A stretch of DNA of 64,000 bases, taken from the NCBI RefSeq assembly GCF_000218565.1, contig NC_015684.1:2666001-2730000 (forward strand), read 5' to 3'. Below the pieces are notes generated by a model. It saw nothing but the letters and a program-made list of their open reading frames with translations. It ran no database searches and was not told the DNA's origin. A program made the position numbers and the translations under genes. Below are positions 49,351 through 57,394 of the stretch, one piece after another; position 1 is the stretch's first letter, and each line of letters begins with the position of its first letter. The DNA comes from Afipia carboxidovorans OM5 (GTDB lineage Bacteria > Pseudomonadota > Alphaproteobacteria > Rhizobiales > Xanthobacteraceae).

Positions 49351-49755
49351 TCACGCCATCGTCCGCACGACATGCATCGCGCCAATGAGCGCGCCGACCG
49401 ACAGCACCACCGAGCCGACCATATAGGCGGCGGTGGCGACAAGCTCGCCCCGCTCGATCAGATAGAACGAATCGAGCGAGAAGGTGGAGAATGTGGTGTA
49501 GCCGCCGCAAATCCCGACCGTGAGAAATATCCGCGCCGCCTGCGGCAGATTCCATCGTGTCGCGAACAGGCCGGCCAGCACGCCCATCAGAAACGAGCCG
49601 GTGATATTGATGATCAGCGTGCCCCATGGGAAGTCCGTGCCAAACAGCTTGCCCGCGCCGATGCCGACCAGATAGCGCGCCACCGAGCCGAGTGCGCCGC
49701 CGACCGCGACCGCCAGAATAAAACTCACATTCACGTCCGTTTCCTCATCGCTCAT
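49351..49755 (-). CDS. crcB: Fluoride exporter CrcB/FluC
   Basis: A 134-residue fluoride channel of the Fluc family. GALGSVARYLVG, GTLIINITGSFLMGVLAG and the signature GGYTTFSTFSLDS are all present, with four helices. It acts as a dual-topology dimer. A fluoride riboswitch lies 217 bases upstream on the same strand. The start is ATG 49755; GTG 49734 with GAGGAAAC upstream is an alternative. Confidence 0.94.
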   Translation of the reverse strand: MSDEETDVNVSFILAVAVGGALGSVARYLVGIGAGKLFGTDFPWGTLIINITGSFLMGVLAGLFATRWNLPQAARIFLTVGICGGYTTFSTFSLDSFYLIERGELVATAAYMVGSVVLSVGALIGAMHVVRTMA

Positions 49756-49802
49756 TCGGCCGTGCCAGAAGCACGCCGAACATCATCCATCATCGCCGAA
49801 CC

Positions 49803-49825
49803 CGTATCCGCAGCACGCGGATACG
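49803..49825. repeat. Hairpin between the fluoride riboswitch and crcB
   Basis: A perfect nine-base stem CGTATCCGC/GCGGATACG with loop AGCAC. It has no T-tract on either side. It lies in the long spacer of the crcB transcript, and its role is unknown. Confidence 0.5.
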
Positions 49826-49948
49826 CAACGATCGTTAGGCCCGGCCAAGCCGACGCCCGGAGTGCGATGGCAGCGAATGAGGAAGCCTCGAGCGAGGTAC
49901 CCAGCCTTTGTCATGCACCCATCCCGGATGCATCGCTGGGGGAGGACA

Positions 49949-50021
49949 AGCCCTACCCGACGCGAAAGCGTCCGGTAGGAGTCATCAGCCTTGCGGCGGT
50001 TATCGGGGGAACTCCATCCCC
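49949..50021 (-). ncRNA. Fluoride riboswitch (crcB motif) and expression platform
   Basis: Read on the minus strand from 50021, GGGGATGGAGTTCCCC forms the pseudoknotted P1/P3 start, AACCGCC-GCAA-GGC the P2 stem, and TGATGACTCCTACC closes P1. All invariant crcB-motif positions are met. A 12-base stem (one mismatch) between 49949 and 49976 with a TTTC loop can recapture CCTACC and would be the switching hairpin. Confidence 0.88.
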
Positions 50022-50073
50022 ATCAACAATGTCTGAAAACTAGCGGCCGCAGCCGGCCAACGCAAGCGAGCGG

Positions 50074-50235
50074 CTATTGCACGCTGGTGCGGATCATCTC
50101 GTACTTTCCGTTCAACGCCGAGCCGAGATTGTTGACCGCGACGATGATGACGACCGCGATCCCTGCCGCGATCATGGCATACTCGATCGAGGTGGCGCCG
50201 GACTGATCCCGAAGGAAGCGTTTGAGCGTTTTCAT
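50074..50235 (-). CDS. Flp/Fap-type pilin, orphan
   Basis: A 53-residue prepilin starting MKTLKRFLRDQSGATSIEYA. The prepilin peptidase site is SG|ATSIEYAMIA, with the Glu5-Tyr6 pair of the Flp class, followed by a 20-residue hydrophobic helix. It forms thin tight-adherence pili when tad genes are present. None lies within the window, so it is either an orphan or a trans-acting copy. Confidence 0.85.
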   Translation of the reverse strand: MKTLKRFLRDQSGATSIEYAMIAAGIAVVIIVAVNNLGSALNGKYEMIRTSVQ

Positions 50236-50446
50236 GGCGAGGCAGCCTACCGGCGACCCCTCAAGGCCCGGTAAACAGAACCGGACAATTTTACCAGATT
50301 ATTGAGAAAATCCGGCGGCGGGAGCAAGCGTGGCCTGCCCGCGATGCGATATAACGGCCATGCCTCCAAAGGGCCCTCGCCTAAGTAGCTGCTCAGGAAA
50401 CTATCGTTCCCCGAGAAGCCCGGCAGCCACACCGTCCCCCGCCGAC

Positions 50447-52267
50447 TCAGCGCACGACGGTGATGATGTGGCGAAGCACATTCTCCATGCCGCCGGGAAG
50501 ACCGTGGTGAGTACGGCGGCTATGGCGGCGGCTCTTGCGTGCGGCGGGCTTCTCCTCCGGCTCCGCCTCTGCCTCGTTCAGCTCCGCGCTGCGGGCGGGA
50601 CCAATCGCCTCGAACTGCGCCTTCTGCTCGTCGCTCAGCGTGCCGTAGAAATCGTTGAGCGCCGCGTGAACCGATTTCACCGCGCCGAGCAACGCATCGA
50701 GCCGCTGGCCCGCCGCCGCAAGCCGCGCGGGCGGGGTCAGCGCCGCGGACGGCTGACAGGTCGCCTTGAGCGACTCCGCCGCCTTGAAGGTCGCATCCTG
50801 CAGCGCGGTCAGTTTGGCACGCTGCTCCTCGTTCGGCTGCAGCCGCTTGTTGATCTCGTCAGTCGGCCAGGCGACGGCATCCGACAGCGAGGTGATGCCG
50901 CAACTCTGGTCGGCATTTGCGCTTTCGGTTTTCGCAGGCTGGGGGTTACGCGGCGCAAGCGCCGTGAGCTTCGCCTTCTGCTCGTCGTTCAGGAGGCTGT
51001 AGAACTTCTCCATCGCGGGCTGGATGATATCGAGGCCTGCCTTCATCGCCTCGATCCGCTGCTCCATGCTGGCCAGCCGGCCGGGCGCGGTGAGCGCAAG
51101 GCTCGTGGGGCAGGCCGCACGGATGGTCTCGGCTGCCTTCACCGAAGCGTTGGCAAGCTCATCGAGCGTGGCGCGCTGCGCATCGTCAGGCGAGATCGCC
51201 TGCTGGATCTTGTCGATCGGCAGACCCGCGATATCGCCGCTATCAGCGCCGCACATCCGGGCGAGTTCGTCACCCTCGTGAACTCTGGCCTGATCCTTGG
51301 CCGGAGCGGAAGATGAACCGGAGCCGGACCTCGCTGCGGTGGTCGTGGCGCGGCGCTGCGAGGGCAGATAGCCAGTCAGCGTATCGTAGCCATAGGGCGA
51401 GAACAGCCCGGCATAGATATCGCCGTAGCCATAATCCCAGAACGCGTAGCCGTCGTCGTAGCCCCAGAAGCCATAGTCGTAGAGGTCGTAATAGGCGAAC
51501 GGCCAGAACAGCGGGCCGACCCAGCCATAGCCGCCCCGGCCATGTCGCCACCAGCCGCGGTGATGATGATGACGGCGGCCGTTATGCCAGCCGGCCGTTG
51601 CTGCACTCGCCACCAGTGCGGCGCGTGCAGCCGGATTGCGCAGCGCATTGCGGTTGCCGAGCGCGCCCCGCACCTCGCGCGACCGCAGACCCTGGCGCAC
51701 CGCATTCGCCCGCGGCGAATTCAGACGTGCCGCGCGGTTCACATTCCCACGATTGACGTTTGCAATGCCCATCCCCGCCCGCTGCGGAGATACACCGCGG
51801 GTTGCATTGCGCGGCATGCGGTTGGCGCGGCTCGCAGCACGGTTGCCGCGATTGCCCATCGAACGCACGGTATGCCCGCGCGGGCCAGCGAAGTGGCGGC
51901 TGCCCCCTCGGAAATGGCGCCCGCCGAACTGCCGCGGGGCATTGAACTGCCGCGGCGCCGAGAAGTGACGCCCGCCGCCAAAATGACGTGGACCTGCAAA
52001 ATTACGTGGAGCTCCATGGAATTGGCGGGCGCCGCCGAAGTTGCGCGGACCGCCAAAGCTGCGGGGAGCGCTGCCGAAATGGCGGGCACCACCGCCCTGG
52101 AAACTTCTCGCTCCGCCAAAGTGGCCGCCGCCACCACCGCCGACGCGCGCGCCCATATGAACACCACCACCACCGCCAGGCCCACCGCGCGGTCGAGCGA
52201 AAGAATCAATCGAAAAGACCATCAACAGCACGGCCGCAACAGCCGCGACCTTAAGCACACGTTGCAT
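50447..52267 (-). CDS. Large LTXXQ (Spy/CpxP-like) periplasmic protein
   Basis: A 606-residue secreted protein with a signal peptide cut near SFARP. Residues about 28-190 are Gly/Arg/His-rich with repeated RHFGG/PRNFGG units. About residues 230-300 are rich in Trp, Tyr and Asp (WPFAYYDLYDYGFWGYDDGY). The C-terminal half has two LTXXQ-type domains, each with a cysteine-rich start (RMCGADS, QSCGITS) and an LTxLxD...LxDEQKAxxxA ending. Related small proteins are periplasmic chaperones. Fusion to a disordered His-rich region is odd and could bind metal. Confidence 0.8.
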   Translation of the reverse strand: MQRVLKVAAVAAVLLMVFSIDSFARPRGGPGGGGGVHMGARVGGGGGGHFGGARSFQGGGARHFGSAPRSFGGPRNFGGARQFHGAPRNFAGPRHFGGGRHFSAPRQFNAPRQFGGRHFRGGSRHFAGPRGHTVRSMGNRGNRAASRANRMPRNATRGVSPQRAGMGIANVNRGNVNRAARLNSPRANAVRQGLRSREVRGALGNRNALRNPAARAALVASAATAGWHNGRRHHHHRGWWRHGRGGYGWVGPLFWPFAYYDLYDYGFWGYDDGYAFWDYGYGDIYAGLFSPYGYDTLTGYLPSQRRATTTAARSGSGSSSAPAKDQARVHEGDELARMCGADSGDIAGLPIDKIQQAISPDDAQRATLDELANASVKAAETIRAACPTSLALTAPGRLASMEQRIEAMKAGLDIIQPAMEKFYSLLNDEQKAKLTALAPRNPQPAKTESANADQSCGITSLSDAVAWPTDEINKRLQPNEEQRAKLTALQDATFKAAESLKATCQPSAALTPPARLAAAGQRLDALLGAVKSVHAALNDFYGTLSDEQKAQFEAIGPARSAELNEAEAEPEEKPAARKSRRHSRRTHHGLPGGMENVLRHIITVVR

Positions 52268-52586
52268 CGCTCACGTCTCGTTGTCGGGACGATCCCAAGC
52301 CCACCACTTCACATCGTTCTCAATTGTGGAAAACCCTAATAGTTCCTGCGGCAGGCAGCATCTTTGTCGCAGCTCGCACGTTTGCATGCACGTTGTGGGA
52401 TACCAGATTCATCACGCTGCATTGATGAGCGCATGAAAGCGAATGACTTCCATGCGGCACTTTTGGACTCGCGTTTTGAAATTCGCGTGCCCATACTGTT
52501 TGCATCACCGCTGGCTTCGAGCCGCTGCCGGTGACTGAGAGACCCTTGAGCTCCCGCCCTGTTGTCGAATGTGGGGAGATGCTCGC
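52268..52586. other. Divergent intergenic region
   Basis: About 320 bases between the LTXXQ gene and a small plus-strand gene. No gene, terminator or repeat is seen. It must carry both promoters. Confidence 0.5.
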
Positions 52587-52778
52587 ATGAACGACCGGCC
52601 TTCGGATATTCCGTTCAACTGGAAAGCTATTGTCGCCCAAGTGCGCGCCGACGCCGACGCTGCTCCTGCCGGCCAGGTGCGCGACAAGCTGTTGGAGCGC
52701 GCGGCCCAACTCGAAATTTCGGCTCATACCGAGGGTTGGCTGAACGCCTCCGACCTGCGCCCGCCGAGCGAGCACTGA
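52587..52778 (+). CDS. Small conserved hypothetical protein
   Basis: A 63-residue soluble protein starting MNDRPSDIPFNWKAIVAQVR at ATG 52587 with GGAG 9 bases upstream. It is helical and slightly acidic, and ends SDLRPPSEH. I do not recognise it. There is no membrane segment or signal. Confidence 0.6.
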   Translation: MNDRPSDIPFNWKAIVAQVRADADAAPAGQVRDKLLERAAQLEISAHTEGWLNASDLRPPSEH

Positions 52779-53019
52779 ACTCGCCGGCTCATGGCGGCGC
52801 CGACAATCTGCCGGGGCCAGCCTGAACGAGACCGCAACAACATTCTTGAGCATCCCGCCGTGGCGAGCATTCCGTCATGGCGCTTTAGCTACGCGCGCGC
52901 GGACGTGCACTTTAAGCACGTCGCGACCGTGATCGCACCGAGACAGCGTCGTCAATGGCTGTTCGCGGTCTCACCCGCGAACGACAACCGCACTTCATGA
53001 AAAGGAAAAATGCCGTGCG

Positions 53020-53313
53020 TCAGTGCACGGACTTGCCGGCGTTCTTCGACTTCTTGCCGGAAGCCCCGGAGTCGGAGGCACGCACATTGGCCCAGGGATC
53101 GTTGCTCGCCTTCTGGGCCGGCACCGTAGACTGAGCGTCACGCGCAGCCTTTTCCAGTGCTTCGGCCCGCGCCTTTTCTTCCGGCGAAACCGGCTTCGCC
53201 GCGCCGAACTGGAAGCCCGGTGTCGGCATGCCCTGCGCCATGGCGGACGCGCCCGGCAAGGCAATCATTGCGGCAGCCGCCAGACAGGCGGCGAAAAAAT
53301 CCTGTCTTTTCAT
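53020..53313 (-). CDS. Small secreted protein
   Basis: A 97-residue protein with signal peptide MKRQDFFAACLAAAAMIALP, cut near AMAQ, at ATG 53313 with GGAGAG upstream. The mature part is charged and Ala/Lys-rich (SPEEKARAEALEKAARDAQS), with a Ser/Lys tail. Likely disordered and periplasmic. No family recognised. Confidence 0.7.
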   Translation of the reverse strand: MKRQDFFAACLAAAAMIALPGASAMAQGMPTPGFQFGAAKPVSPEEKARAEALEKAARDAQSTVPAQKASNDPWANVRASDSGASGKKSKNAGKSVH

Positions 53314-53597
53314 GGAAGAACTCTCCAATCCCGAGGGCTTATAGCAAAACCCGGACGGCGGTCCAAGCACCCCGGACAGCCAAGCATCTGGAACCCCGCG
53401 CCCCGAGAGAGCGAAGCCGCACACGATCGCTTGATGGCCTGGTGTGCTCGCGCGAGATCGCGCGTGGTTAAGGAGCACCTAAACCCATCGCTTAAATCCT
53501 GCCAGTCGCTCCAAGCCAATGTTGAAACCTCGCGGCTAGGTTTCAGAGGCCGTCAGGTGCGCCACGCACGGCGTCTCGCGGCTGGGATTTTCGGGAC

Positions 53598-54833
53598 GTG
53601 ACCGACACAACGCACGCTGCCTCTCTTGAAGGCCAAAGCCGTACGCCGCCTTTGCTCGGCGCGCAGGAGCCTGCACGCGCGCGCGTGACCACACCGGCAC
53701 AACTCTCTCCTGCCCGCGCCATTCCGCTCGCGAGCGTTCCGATCGACGCCTGGCAGATGCTTGGCGAGCGCGCCGCGGAGCCCAACGGCTACTACCTGCC
53801 GGAATGGGCGCTGGCGGAAAACACCTACGCCGCGCGACGGGCGAATGCGCGCGCGCTGTGCAGCTTCGACGAGCGCGGCGCGCTGATCGGCCTCATTCCG
53901 CATGTCTCCGCGCTGCGTGCCTATCAATTGCCTCTGCCCGCGCTTGTCACCGCCGACGTCTATCCGCCGTTTACGCTTCCTCTCGTCGATCGCGACAAGT
54001 CCGACGAGGCGCTGAGCGACATGATGCAGCAGGCCCGTGACAGCGGCGCACGCTCACTGATCCTGCGCGATACGTCAATCGAAGGCCCCACCCTGCAGGC
54101 ATTCACCCGCGTGCTCGCCCGGACCGGTCTGGAGCCTATCGTCCTGCGCGCCCATCGCCGCGCTCTGCTCGATGCCACGCGCGATGCCGACACGCTCCTG
54201 CATGAGGCGCTCGGCTCCAAGAAGCTCAAGGAGTTGCGGCGGCAGCGCAGCCGGCTCGGTGATATCGGCGAGGTAACCTACAAGGTCGCGTCCACGGTCG
54301 AGGACATCGTTCCCGCGCTCGAAGTCTTCTTCCAGCTCGAGGCCAGCGGCTGGAAAGGCCGGCGGGGCACTGCGCTGTCACAGAATGCCGACAACCTCAC
54401 CTTCGTCCGCCACGCGGTGCATGACATGGCCGCGCGTGGACACTGCGAGATCGTTTCGCTTTATGCCGGAACGACGCCGGTTGCCGCCGCCATGGTGCTG
54501 CGCCATCTCGATCGCGCCTTCTATCTCAAGATGGGCGTCGACGAGCGTTTCGCCAAATACTCGCCGGGCGTTCAGCTCACGCTCGACCTCACCCGGCAGA
54601 TGTGCGCCGACCCGGCGATCGCAAGCGTCGATTCCACCGCCGATCCCGGGCACCCGATGATCGATCCGATCTGGCGTGCGCGGCTCGCCATTGGCGACGT
54701 GCTGATCCCGCTTCGCCACAACGACCCATTCATTCCCGTAATCCGCGCGGCCATCGCCTTGCGCCGCGCTGCTTTGTTGCCCGCCCGCAAGGCCGTCCGT
54801 CTCCTGCGAAAAATAAAGGACATTCGCCAATGA
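53598..54833 (+). CDS. FemAB/BioF2-like (CelD) acyltransferase
   Basis: A 411-residue protein of the GNAT-like BioF2/CelD family. The second half contains LKELRRQRSRLGDIGEV, FFQLEASGWKGRRGTAL and HCEIVSLYAGTTPVAAAMV, with the late FYLKMGVDERFAKYSPGVQL that makes up the acyl-CoA site. Members add acyl or aminoacyl groups to cell-surface polymers. It starts at GTG 53598. Its stop overlaps the cupin gene (ATGA), so the two are co-translated. Confidence 0.82.
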   Translation: MTDTTHAASLEGQSRTPPLLGAQEPARARVTTPAQLSPARAIPLASVPIDAWQMLGERAAEPNGYYLPEWALAENTYAARRANARALCSFDERGALIGLIPHVSALRAYQLPLPALVTADVYPPFTLPLVDRDKSDEALSDMMQQARDSGARSLILRDTSIEGPTLQAFTRVLARTGLEPIVLRAHRRALLDATRDADTLLHEALGSKKLKELRRQRSRLGDIGEVTYKVASTVEDIVPALEVFFQLEASGWKGRRGTALSQNADNLTFVRHAVHDMAARGHCEIVSLYAGTTPVAAAMVLRHLDRAFYLKMGVDERFAKYSPGVQLTLDLTRQMCADPAIASVDSTADPGHPMIDPIWRARLAIGDVLIPLRHNDPFIPVIRAAIALRRAALLPARKAVRLLRKIKDIRQ

Positions 54834-55771
54834 ATGCCGCGACCCACGTTGCTCCGATCATCATGGCCGAGAACGATTCTCTCGTTCGCGACTTTCCGCT
54901 GCGACCGTTTGCGATCCGCCACATGCTGGCAGGTCATCCGCTGCTCACGCTACCGCGCATCGCAGAGCTTGCCGCCACGCTGCCGCGCGATCTCATCGAA
55001 TACAATTCCGGCGCCGCTGCCCTCAGTCAGGATCCCTCCAGCGTGCCGGCGGTCGATCTCGATCCCGTCGAGATCGTCAACCGTATTGAGACCGCCGGCG
55101 CGTGGATGGTGCTGAAGCGGATCGACACCTCTCCGGCCTATCGTGCGCTCCTGACGGATACGCTGCTGTCGGTAGCCCGTGCACGCGGCTTCGATAGTCT
55201 CGAGGCGGCGGGGTTCTCGCAGATCGAAGGCTTTCTGTTCGTCTCCTCGCCAAACTCGACGACGCCGTTCCATCTCGACGCCGAGGACAATTTCTTCGTG
55301 CAGATCCATGGCGAGAAAATCTTCGCGATCTTCGACAACAACGATGGCACGATCGCCGACGAGGCGCAGATCGAACACGCGACCGCCGAGCATCGCAACC
55401 TGCCCTATAACGACAGCTTCGAGCCGCGCGGGACGCATTTCGATCTGCTGCCGGGCGACGGCTGCTACGTTCCCTACACATGGCCGCACTGGGTGAGGAC
55501 GGCACGCTCCTACTCGATCTCCATGGCAATCACCTGGAAGACCGACGAAGTGCGCCGGCTCAACGACCTGCGTGTAGTGAACTCGATGCTGCGCCGGGTC
55601 GGCGCGCCGCAGGCAGCACCCGGACAGAGTCCGACCTGGGATGCGCTCAAGCTTGCCATCCTTCGCACCGGGCGCGGCGCGGTCGAGCCATTGCGCAAAT
55701 CCGAGACCATGCGCCGTGTGCTGCGCCGGATCGCGCTCGGCAAGAATGCAAACTACTATCTGAAGGCGTGA
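54830..55771 (+). CDS. JmjC/cupin-like oxygenase
   Basis: A 313-residue cupin-like protein of the JmjC type. FHLDAEDNFFVQIHGEKIFA gives the HxD iron pair, and a later His lies in PYTWPHWVRT. The 2-oxoglutarate-binding lysine is probably GEK. It starts 4 bases before the acyltransferase ends. Together they could modify the same substrate, by hydroxylation and acylation, which is inference. Confidence 0.8.
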   Translation: MNAATHVAPIIMAENDSLVRDFPLRPFAIRHMLAGHPLLTLPRIAELAATLPRDLIEYNSGAAALSQDPSSVPAVDLDPVEIVNRIETAGAWMVLKRIDTSPAYRALLTDTLLSVARARGFDSLEAAGFSQIEGFLFVSSPNSTTPFHLDAEDNFFVQIHGEKIFAIFDNNDGTIADEAQIEHATAEHRNLPYNDSFEPRGTHFDLLPGDGCYVPYTWPHWVRTARSYSISMAITWKTDEVRRLNDLRVVNSMLRRVGAPQAAPGQSPTWDALKLAILRTGRGAVEPLRKSETMRRVLRRIALGKNANYYLKA

Positions 55772-55775
55772 GGCG

Positions 55776-56432
55776 TCAGCCCGCGTCGGCTTCCGCCGCA
55801 ACCTGCCGGAACGCAGCCGCAAGCTGCTCCGGAGGCTGCGCGCCGGAGATCGCATAACGTGCGGCAAGCACGTAGGTCGGCACGCCGCTGATCCCCTTCT
55901 GAGAGGCCTCCGCAGCCTGCGCCTCAATCAGATCGATATCCTCATCCGTTGCGAGGCGGCGGCGCGTCTCGTCGGCGTCCAGGCCGACATCGGCAGCCGC
56001 CTGCACCAGCACGTCCCGCTCGGTCAGATCGCCGCCGTCGCGGAAGTAAAGCTCCATCAGCCGCTGCGTCATCGCGGCGGCCGCGTCAGACGCCCCGGCC
56101 CAATGGATCAGCCGGTGACAATCCAGCGTGTTCGGCTGGCGCTGCACACGTTCCGGATTGTATTGCAAACCCTCCTGCGCCGCCGCTTCGACCACGCGGT
56201 TTGCAATATCGCGATAGGCTTCGACCGAGCCGAATTTTGCGACGAGATAATCTTCCCGCGCCATGCCCTCGCGCGGCACCCACGCATTGAGCAGGAACGG
56301 ATACCAGCTCACGGCAACGGGAACGTCCGGCACCAGCGCCAGCGCGCGCTCAAGGCGACGCTTGCCGATATAGCACCACGGGCAGACGACATCGGAAACG
56401 ACATCGAGCCGAAGCGGATGGGATGACACCAT
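55776..56432 (-). CDS. DsbA family oxidoreductase (FrnE-like)
   Basis: A 218-residue thioredoxin-fold protein. CPWCYIGKRRLERAL holds the CxxC-type active site near the N-terminus, and GISGVPTYVLAARYAISGAQ is the cis-Pro and C-terminal substrate loop. There is no signal peptide, so it is cytosolic, as in FrnE proteins. It ends 4 bases from the convergent cupin gene. Confidence 0.9.
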   Translation of the reverse strand: MVSSHPLRLDVVSDVVCPWCYIGKRRLERALALVPDVPVAVSWYPFLLNAWVPREGMAREDYLVAKFGSVEAYRDIANRVVEAAAQEGLQYNPERVQRQPNTLDCHRLIHWAGASDAAAAMTQRLMELYFRDGGDLTERDVLVQAAADVGLDADETRRRLATDEDIDLIEAQAAEASQKGISGVPTYVLAARYAISGAQPPEQLAAAFRQVAAEADAG

Positions 56433-56492
56433 GACGAGCCCTCGCGCTGAGACGCTCGGAAGATATGCGCGTGCGGGCCGGAAACAACCGCC

Positions 56493-57263
56493 TCAGGCGC
56501 CGAAACCACCGCCGCTTTTCGAAGCCGCTGGCGTTGCGCGTGCGGCGCCTGCCGCGCGTGGTCCAAGATTTGGTCCAAGGCGTGCACCGCTGCTCGCAGC
56601 ACGGGCATAATCGGCTGTTCGGCGGCTCGAGGTACGGGCAGATTTTGCGGCGCTTGCAGTCTTGGAGGCCTTCGCCGATTTTGTCTTGGAAGACTTCTTG
56701 GAAGTCTTTGTCTCAGAAGTCTTGGTTGCGGCCTTACCCGCCGTCTTTGCCTTCGCCGGCTTGCCCTTGGTGGCAGGCTTGGCCGACTTGGTCTTGGCGG
56801 CCTTCTTCTTGTCCTTCGCCTTCACGGCCCGGGCCTCGACACGCAGCTTGGCGCGTTTCTTCTCGCAGGAGTCGCACTTGCACCCGATCGGCTTCAGGTA
56901 TTCCTTGAAGTAGTCGGTACCGTAATCGTAGTTGATCTCATCGCCCGGCGCGATGTTTTTGATCGCGCGGATGAAGACGGTGCGCTTGCGCGTGTTGACA
57001 TCGGATTCCGCGTTCGGACGGCAGGAATGGTTGATGTAGCGCGCGATGTTCTTGCGGACCGACCCGTCGATAGTCCAGCGGCCGTTGATCGCGAACAGGT
57101 ACTTGTTCTCGATCGCATCATCCTTCTTCTTCCGGCAATCCAGCATGGGGCCAAAATAGCGGATGATCTTGGTACCCTTCTTGATCGGCTGAGTGGCGAA
57201 CAGACCGAGCCCGGTCTTGGAGCGCCCGATCCGGTAGGGCTTATTCGACGAGATGACAGGCAT
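56493..57263 (-). CDS. SET-domain methyltransferase with histone-H1-like tail
   Basis: A 256-residue protein. Residues about 8-130 form a SET domain: GLGLFATQPIKKGTKIIRYF, the SAM motif RYINHSCRPNAES and GDEINYDYG with the catalytic Tyr. A post-SET zinc motif follows (GCKCDSCEKKR). Residues about 145-230 are a run of Lys/Ala/Thr/Ser repeats (KKAAKTKSAKPATKGKPAK) like histone H1 or AlgP. ATG 57263 is used; a TTG two codons up is possible. The tail could bind DNA and also be the methylation target, which is inference. Confidence 0.88.
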   Translation of the reverse strand: MPVISSNKPYRIGRSKTGLGLFATQPIKKGTKIIRYFGPMLDCRKKKDDAIENKYLFAINGRWTIDGSVRKNIARYINHSCRPNAESDVNTRKRTVFIRAIKNIAPGDEINYDYGTDYFKEYLKPIGCKCDSCEKKRAKLRVEARAVKAKDKKKAAKTKSAKPATKGKPAKAKTAGKAATKTSETKTSKKSSKTKSAKASKTASAAKSARTSSRRTADYARAASSGARLGPNLGPRAAGAARATPAASKSGGGFGA

Positions 57264-57394
57264 GTGCAAACCGGCAGGAAGGAGAAAGTGGCTTAGTAGA
57301 GCGATTCCGGCATCATGTCATGCCTTTCGCGGCCCTCCGGAGGGCATTGCCGCGGCAGTCCCCATCTATTCGCACGGTTTGTGACGGTTCCGCG

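Noticed and set aside
49210..50043. Plus-strand frame of about 277 codons
   Set aside because: It runs over ynfA, antisense crcB and the fluoride riboswitch, without motifs or a credible start.
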